This document shows positions 57,339-64,000 of a DNA stretch of 64,000 nt, one piece after another; position 1 is the first letter of the stretch; every line of letters begins with the position of its first letter. Both the position numbers and the translations under genes were made by a program. The stretch covers positions 407,001 through 471,000 of the forward strand of contig BJKQ01000012.1 of assembly GCA_006538405.1 (NCBI GenBank). Reading direction: 5' to 3'. The notes beneath the pieces are model-generated. The model did no database searches. It saw only the letters and a list, made by a program, of their open reading frames with translations, and had not been told where the DNA came from. The stretch is from Hansfordia pulvinata. Lineage: Eukaryota > Ascomycota > Sordariomycetes > Xylariales.

Positions 57339-59647
57339 TTACAGGCGTAGCTCCTCAAACAAATCACCCGCAGTCTCGTTCTCTCCCACAATGATGGCAT
57401 AGGAAGTCCGGGCATATCCCTTCGCCAACTCGCCTAACGCGGGCGACACAGCCCAGCAGGCGTGGAACAGCCCGAGAAAAGCCACCACAACATGCTCGTT
57501 GATCTCCCCCCATTTTTCAATTTTGAACTTCGGCTCGCTGCGTACCCTTGACGCGTCGAGAACGAAGCCCAGCGACTCGAAGCTCTTCACGGTCAGCTCG
57601 AAGGCCTTCGCGGCCTCGCCTCTCTCCAGCCGCATCTGGGCGAGCGCAAGGTACGGGTCCCACAGCTCCAGACGCAGCGCGCCCGCTCTGCCGGGATAGC
57701 ACGCCTCCAGCTGCGCCAGCAGCCGCTCAGCCCTGGACTCTTGGGTCGACGTCTTGCAGGCCTTCATCACCCGGCGCAAGCTCTTGAAGAGAGCCTTCCG
57801 CCTCTGCAACGTCTCCGCCGAGGTCGACTTCTTGTCCTCGCACAGTTCGCACTTGCATGTGAAGCCCCAGCTCACCAGGCCCTTCTGGACCGCTTGGTAG
57901 TCCTCTTCGGCCTGCGGCTGCCTGTACGCGAACGTGAGCTCGGTGTCGGCGTCGAGGTCCTGGGCGGCTCGCACGACCATCATGTCGCCGATGAATGAGC
58001 GGCGGCAGTTGCCCACGCAGGAGTGGTTGACGTGCGACGCGACGGTCCAGATCCCGGAGATGGTGTGGGCGGTGTCGTGGGGCTTGTCGAGGTTCTCCAT
58101 GATCTCAAGGCTCGATCTCGGCGCGCCAAAGCAGTTCAGATTCACGATCCTCTCCACGAGAAACCTGAGAGACGGTGAGCACGGGGATCAAGCGGGGCAG
58201 CATGAAGGTGTTCACTCACGTGTCGACTGGAAGCTCTTCTCCCGGGGAAGGGCCGACTGGACAATACTCTCCACAGTGCAGCTCCAGAAAGCGCGATGCC
58301 ATCTCGGGGTTGTGGTGCAGCTTCTGCACGATTGTGGTGATAAGGTCGGCCTGGCCGCCCATGGTCATCCTGTTGGTGCCCACGTTCATCAAGAGTTTCA
58401 TCTTCTGACGGCCGACGGCGTCGTCTTCGGCGGCGTAGCTGTACGCAAAGGCCTTCTCGCAGAAAAGAAGATCACCAGCCTTGACAGCCTTCCTCGTGAA
58501 AAGCCCGTTTCCGCGACCCGGCGAGGGTCGCACCTCCACCGGGGCTGAGAAGGTCGCGCAGTCGATGACCGGCGGAGTCGCCCTGGCCTGCTTGTACATC
58601 TCCTTCCAAGAATACTGCCCGGTCTCTTGCTCGTGAATTCGGCGGGTCACTCTTTCCACCTCGTTCTTCGCGTCTCGGTTGTCGGGGTTCATGTCAAGCA
58701 CTTGCCGCAGCTTCTCCAAGCATAGATTGAGCTGGCCTAATCCGTAGCACGCCTTGGCCTCCCGGAAGAGTCCCTTTTCGGTCAGCTCGCCGCCTTGCCG
58801 GGCTTCGAGAGCATCGGCCAGCGCCTTCTCGGGGCGCCCGAGTCTTAGATTGGCGAGCGAGCGGTTGCGCAAGGCGGCCTGCTTGTCCTTAACGGTCTTG
58901 GCGGAGAAGAGCGCATCGGAATATCTGCTCAATAGTTAGTAAAGCCGTGATCTGGTGGACTTAGTGTACTGACAAGCGCTCGGCTCTTCCCCAATTCTGC
59001 TGTGCGACGGCTTTGTTTCCCTGCAGCCGAGTCTGTTCAGAACTCTCGCAGATCTGGCCGAAGGGTCTCCATTTCTTCGGCACCCGCTCGTCGTTCGTGG
59101 AAAGGAGGACAATGTCGCCGACGTGGTCTACCCGCAGGCTGTACTTGCCGTCGGTGGTGACCTTGAAGAACGGCTCCTTGATGAAGCAGAGGCTGTTCCG
59201 CGGAAGCAGGTCGTCGGCCTGGACCTCCTCTGGCTGGTTATACACCTGCAGAAGGACTGCAGTGCCCTCCTCATCCTCCACGATGGCCATCACCGCATTT
59301 ATCCTGTCTGGCGGCGTCATCGTCCGGACAAAGAGGTGCTTGCCGCGGTGGTGCTCTTCCAGCCTCATCTTCGAGATGGGCAGAGGCTGGAGGCGAGCAG
59401 CGGGGCGGACACAGGGAGGATACGGCGCGGGGACTTGTGTGGTGGCGAGCTCATGCTTATACTCGCTTGCGCCTCTTCTGGCAAGCGATGCTGATCGTGC
59501 CGTCATGAAATGGGCGACGAGCATGCCAGCGGGCGGGTGGTCGGTGGGAGTCTCCCCCTTGCGGGAAGCGGCTCGCTCCGCTGCCCGTTTGAGATTTCGG
59601 AGGTATGAAGCGTAGTCGCCGACTTCAGAAACATCTTTGATGTCCAT
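57339..59647 (-). CDS. TPR-SET domain protein (SMYD-like lysine methyltransferase family), 734 aa
   Basis: Starts at ATG 59647 in an ideal context (GTCACCATGG). Exons are 58974-59647, 58220-58924 and 57339-58164. The introns are 49 nt (GTCAGT, CTAAC branch, CAG) and 55 nt (GTGAGT...CAG), and lengths sum to 2205 nt with no frame break. Residues 200-310 form TPR-like repeats (LQGNKAVAQQNWGRAERLYS, AALRNRSLANLRLGRPEKAL). The SET domain spans about 350-525, with GRGNGLFTRKAVKAGD at its start and the catalytic-core NHSC at 506-509, followed by LTFAYRQP and a CKCELC post-SET-like motif. A helical C-terminal part follows. It likely methylates lysine on histone or other protein using S-adenosylmethionine. 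The target is unknown. Confidence 0.88.
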
Positions 59648-61213
59648 GGTGACAGATGGAGAAGAAGTGGTCAAAATATGGCTGATGAGGAGTAAGTGTT
59701 CAGAGGGACGACGAATGTGCAGGCTGTGAAGTCGAGGAGTGAGGGAGCTGGGTGAGGTAGAGCTCGGCCGGATTGGAGATGGAGCAAGAGGGAAGACGAG
59801 CACTTCGTCGGGGCTTCAAGTATTTCCGTGCAGTCTCGCTTTTGCATCGAATTCAGCGCTTCTCTTCGCTCAGTATTTCCCTTCGCCCGGTATTGCGTGA
59901 ATGACGCATGCATACCTACATGTATGCATGTTTGTTTGCTGCGCAACGCGCACCACTTGCGTTTGCATTGGTCATCCAATCATCCGTCGTGTAGTACAAA
60001 CGGCCGAACCACCCTTCATTCGTCTCCGAAAAGGCAACGCATGTATTCCCAGCGGGCACGTTGCAGCTGTCACGCGCATTCAACCTCTCACATCACTCAC
60101 CTGCGTTGTGACGCATGCTGCGCAAGTACATATGAAGCGGGGACATGAGATGCCGCACTCGCGCCATCTGCTTCAAGGCATGAAAAAAATCCACCCCGTG
60201 CTTTTATTCTTTTAAAGCCGATCGCCTTTCGCTTGTTTCTACCCCCAATAACTATTAACTATCAACACATTTCACCCCCTCTTAAAATCAATCCTACGTT
60301 GCTGATAGCTGAACTGTCACCAAGCACAGGTCATAACCATATGCAGACAGAAATACGCGGCAGTTCAAGTAACCGTCGGCGGGATACCTTTTGCGCCTGC
60401 AGTTTGTCACATGAACTCAAAGCACTCAAGTTCATGTCATGCGTATGAAGCGGCGCGAGGCTTCTTAACATGTATTAAACCACCGCCTTAAACATCGACG
60501 CCTGGATCAATATTCATGCTATGAATCTTAGAACGCTTTCCATGCATATTGTGGTAAATCCGAGGTTTTTCGGTTATAACAGGGCTGTGATCTTTCAACA
60601 CGTGTTTCATTCGTTAAAGTATTACGAATGAATTAGTTCAAAGTAAATTCGGTACCTTTGTAATAAACTGGACATCTCGAAAAGCCGAAGATCGGGACTC
60701 TTTTGCATTCGAGCTTGAAGCTAAGCCGATTCTCATCATGAGCTTTGCGGAACCAAAGGCGACCGGATTTAACAAACAATGCTGGAGCCTAACCGTCTTA
60801 AAGTTCAAAACCCTGGTTTATATATCGATTCAGCGCGGCTGGTACTCCTTCTATTTTAAAAGTGGCTGGGATAATTAGGTGCAGTTGCCTGGATGGCATC
60901 CTTGCACAGAGGGCAGCTCGTTCTAAATATACAACAGCTGTGCCGTGGATGGCGACATTGCCTTCAGCACCTGGCACGCCACTAGCATGTTAAGTAGAAA
61001 AGCAGGAAGAGTTGTTCTTCTTTTCTTGTTCTGCCTCTCTGCGCCTCTACGCATTCTACACGACGTGTCTGCCAGTCGCGGGGACGCGTCAGCACCCAAG
61101 TAACCTAATCTCTACATAAGCTCAATAACTTGTAGTCCCTGTTTCAAATATTTGAAGAGGCTTATGAAATCATCTATGGGAGAAAGTATCATCGCTGGTC
61201 AATCTCTTCAAAG
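59648..61213. other. AT-richer intergenic region
   Basis: About 1.6 kb. GC falls sharply from about 59800, the lowest of the window being about 60230-60900. No gene, transposon domain or terminal repeat recognised. It continues into the lower-GC secreted-protein gene that follows. Confidence 0.45.
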
Positions 61214-62688
61214 ATGTCTTTCCTTATATTTACTCTTAACATTCTATTGATGATACAAGCAGCCCAAGGCAGTGCCTTTCGGGACCTGGTAAGATCTCCT
61301 TCTACTATGTTGTGATGGATAAGACTAAACAATTTCTCTACTTATTAGAGCATTCAAGAGTCGAAGACGCACATCGAAAACCCCCGAAGGTTCTGGATAC
61401 GCGCGCGGAGACATCTCGGCGACGAAAACGTGTATGAGATTTTTCGGCGGACATCGGAAAAGGGAAGTGGTGACTTCATGACTCAATCAGAGGCGGAACT
61501 TTCCTCTCAAGTGTTCCCTTACGCTTTATGTATGAGCTGGCCCCAAAGGCCCGAGCTGCAGATCCCAGCTGACACATAGAAGCCCCCGAAGATTGTTACC
61601 AGAGCGTCGAAGATTACCCGAAGGATGCCGCAATATCCCAGGCAAAGGACACCAGAGTTTGGGCTTGTAAGGTCGCGTCGCCGACTCTGGGAACATTCGT
61701 CACAGGGACGTACGCGGAGCTTACTCAGTTTTTCGAGAACACCGACCTGTCTACCGAAGAAAGACAAGTACTGAAAGGGATGCGTGATCTGGCTTTGGAA
61801 TGGCTGATAACCAAACAAGGGAAGCCTGAGTTGAAGGTCGGCGACTATGGACTGGACGAGGCCAGTCAGTTCTATATGGACAACATGAAGAACCCCGCAG
61901 CGCGAAGCAAGATCACAAGAGCGGTAATGAAGCAGTTGGGACTGAAAGATGATGATGAAGAGACTCTCGATATCATCGACTCCGGCTTTGCAGCGGCCTA
62001 CGACTGGTGGGAAAACCCCAAGTTTATGGAGATCATGAGGAAAATGCCCGGATTAACTGGAATGGTTGGGCGATACACCGAGCTAAGCCCGGAGAGAATT
62101 GAGGACCTCGCTCTTTTTCGAAAGGACAAATACACGCAGACCGGTAAGCTCTACATGGCTATGCGTTGTCATTCTGATTTGTCATTCTGATTGAACTCAC
62201 GGACTGACCTTTTTATTCCTCACCGCAGATATCTACCAAGGAGTGTCGACAGACGAGTGGGACAGAAACCCGCATAGAATTGACTGTACGGTATCCAGCG
62301 CGGGTGCGGGAACGTTATTCAAGTCACGGCCGTTCTTGATCTTCATCATGTCCAAGACAGCTCGGTTCCTTTCCATGATCGACGTGGAGGAGCCCGAATA
62401 CCCCAAGGTCAGCTTCTTTGAAGAGCTGGGAGGGAAATACAAGCTTCTAGGATATCAGAAAATCTTCGGATTTGCTCAAAGGTATAAGATCGACCCCTTT
62501 TTTGGGAATGGAGGGGGGCATTTGGGCATATTCTGGTACGTGCCTCCTCGCCAAGCTCCTTGCAATGGCCACTGTCGTTTTAGGAAAGATGTCGCGGCTT
62601 ACTCAGTCTCTTTAGGTTTATGGAAGTCGATTACAGCAAGCAGGAGGAATGGGACATGCGACAGTTAAAGAAGGATGCAGACCTATAG
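61214..62688 (+). CDS. Secreted protein of unknown function, 398 aa, five exons
   Basis: Starts at ATG 61214 with a signal peptide (SFLIFTLNILLMIQAAQGSA). Five exons: 61214-61288, 61349-61529, 61583-62143, 62229-62535 and 62616-62688. Introns of 60, 53, 85 and 80 nt have GT-AG ends, and the total of 1197 nt is fully open. The second intron ends at TAGAAG; the upstream TAG acceptor would create a stop. The last intron is supported because it joins HLGIFW to FMEVDYSKQEEW instead of a frameless tail. The chain is rich in charged and aromatic residues (YDWWENPKFMEIM, YKLLGYQKIFGFAQRYKI) with few Cys. No known domain was recognised. GC and codon use are lower than in other genes here, and it sits beside the AT-rich 60-61 kb stretch, as genes of lineage-specific or transferred origin often do. 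Confidence 0.7.
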
Positions 62689-64000
62689 AGCTCTTGACGC
62701 AAGGAGCCGAGCACCGATCTGACGAGCGAGGGCACGCGCCCCAACACCGGGATAATGCGGAGATCGCTTGACCGCTCCGATCACCTCAGGCGCCCGAGTA
62801 CCAAGCTTCTCCTCTGTAGAACCTCTTGAATACACTCGTCTACGAACAAGCCTTCGCCGGTGAGCAGCCCGGTGTGAGCGACCTGCATTGAAAGCTAAAA
62901 TCCTTGCATGTCTATAACCTGGTCCTTATGCGCCCGGCGCCGGATCTGGATTCTGCCAAACCCCCCTCTCAAGTGGTCAGAGAACACATGACGCTAGCTT
63001 GTTCGCTTCAGCCTCATGGCGGCCCGACGTTGGCGGCAACGCAGGGTCGGGAGCGTCTGGATGACGCTGTGGCTTTCCTGGGGAAGCGCGGCGCAGGGAA
63101 CGCGCCGTCACTGTGCATTATCACACCCACAAGCGCGGACCAGATGCCAGAAGCCCAACGCACTTTATCACACCCCTGGCGAAGGCCGGGGCAGAGAGCC
63201 TGACTTGTGGCAGGCGCTTTCCCTCTCAAGCCAGCCTAGCGAGTGCCGGTTCTGTGAGGGTCGGAGCGAGTTTGCCTGGGCAGGTCCAGCTCCTACGAGT
63301 AACGCATCCATCCCCCGCTGCCCACAGACCCGACAGCCGATCTTCTGCAGCCCATGCACGTACGCGTAGGTGACGACGGGCCGGCCCTTGCCCCCCTTTC
63401 CCGTTCTGTCTCGCCCCGTGTCTGCGCTGTCTGGTGCGTCTCGGGTCTCTACGCAGAAGGGGGGAGCGAAGCCCAACGAGACAAACAAACGGGGGCACAC
63501 CTGTCTTCCAGCGGGCGCAAGGAGAAGAAGAAGAAAAAGGGCCTCGACGCCCAACGGCCAGGCAAGCAAGCGAGAGCGCAAACAGAACCCCTGGCTGCAC
63601 GAATAAGCAGCTGGATTTGCGTCCCTGCCATGTGATCCGCGACACGAATGTCGGGCACGGGAGAGATTCCCGCGCTGTACGTCACGAGCCGCTCCCTCTG
63701 TCCGCTCCCCCGCGGGGGTCAGCGCGAACCGCCGTCCCTGAAATCCCCGGGGCGCGGGCCGGCCTTACTTTGTAGTCGGGTATTGGTCGCCAGGACAAAC
63801 AGACAGTCCGGTCCCCCGCTGTCTTGAAACTCGTAAGGCAAGCAAACGGCCGAAGCGGCGGACTAGTTAATGCTTCTCTCCATTTTCGATCCTTTTTTGC
63901 CACCGCTGTCTTTTTGCGGCTTGGGCTGCCTGGCTGCCTGGGCGTCCCTTCCCTGGTCCAGAACACCCGAGATTCAAGTCCCCGGCCTTCGAAATTCGGT
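62689..64000. other. Intergenic region to right edge
   Basis: About 1.3 kb without a supported gene. GC rises again to the level of the left part of the window. Confidence 0.45.

Noticed and set aside
1..64000. CRISPR arrays, prokaryotic operons, secondary-metabolite backbone synthase
   Set aside because: None seen. Spliced genes and fungal families make a prokaryotic origin untenable, and no PKS, NRPS or terpene synthase domain is present.

Overview
This window looks like nuclear DNA of a GC-rich filamentous ascomycete (Pezizomycotina, most likely Sordariomycetes). The evidence is short phase-breaking GT-AG introns (49-145 nt) with CTGAC/CTAAC-type branch points, lineage-typical families (Zn2Cys6 regulator, Dfg5/GH76, PTH11-type rhodopsin-like 7TM protein, TPR-SET protein), very GC-rich coding sequence with long homopolymeric amino-acid tracts, and wide intergenic regions full of microsatellites. 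I could not name the species.

Layout. 1-12.7 kb: the 5' part of a membrane glycosyltransferase-like gene runs off the left edge. Next come a divergently transcribed pair, a Zn2Cys6 regulator (-) and a flavin monooxygenase (+), and then a GH76 cell-wall mannosidase/transglycosidase (-) tail to tail with the monooxygenase. 16-22.4 kb: a decayed MFS sugar-porter pseudogene, a SET-domain protein lysine methyltransferase-like gene (+) and a small two-exon hypothetical (-). 22.4-43.4 kb: about 21 kb nearly empty of genes, holding a degraded LTR-retrotransposon relic (~29.3-30.7 kb), long poly-C tracts, an 8-bp satellite-like array, many copies of short palindromic motifs and one small spliced Cys-rich gene (36.0-36.5 kb). 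43.4-62.7 kb: a well-conserved gene-rich part with a MOSC/FAD-NAD/2Fe-2S fusion oxidoreductase (-), a hypothetical with an N-terminal Cys/His cluster (+), a small C-tail membrane protein (+), an eight-cysteine small secreted protein (+), a rhodopsin-like 7TM protein (+), a secreted GDSL esterase (-), a TPR-SET protein (-) and a five-exon secreted protein of unknown function in a relatively AT-rich island (+).

Data quality matters here. Six genes in the GC-rich part are broken by about 14 frame changes. All are of the one-base-missing type, and several map exactly to G or C runs; in every case the downstream frame continues the same protein family. I read these as systematic homopolymer under-calls rather than pseudogenisation. 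The MFS transporter is different: mixed +/- frame changes, a missing internal segment, a nonsense codon and a lost splice donor mark it as a true pseudogene.

No single operon-like system is present. The most interesting items are the small secreted eight-Cys protein, the orphan secreted 398-aa protein in its AT-rich island, the 84-aa Cys-rich spliced gene, the three-module MOSC oxidoreductase, and the dispersed TACGAGTA-type palindromes that crowd the gene-poor zone.
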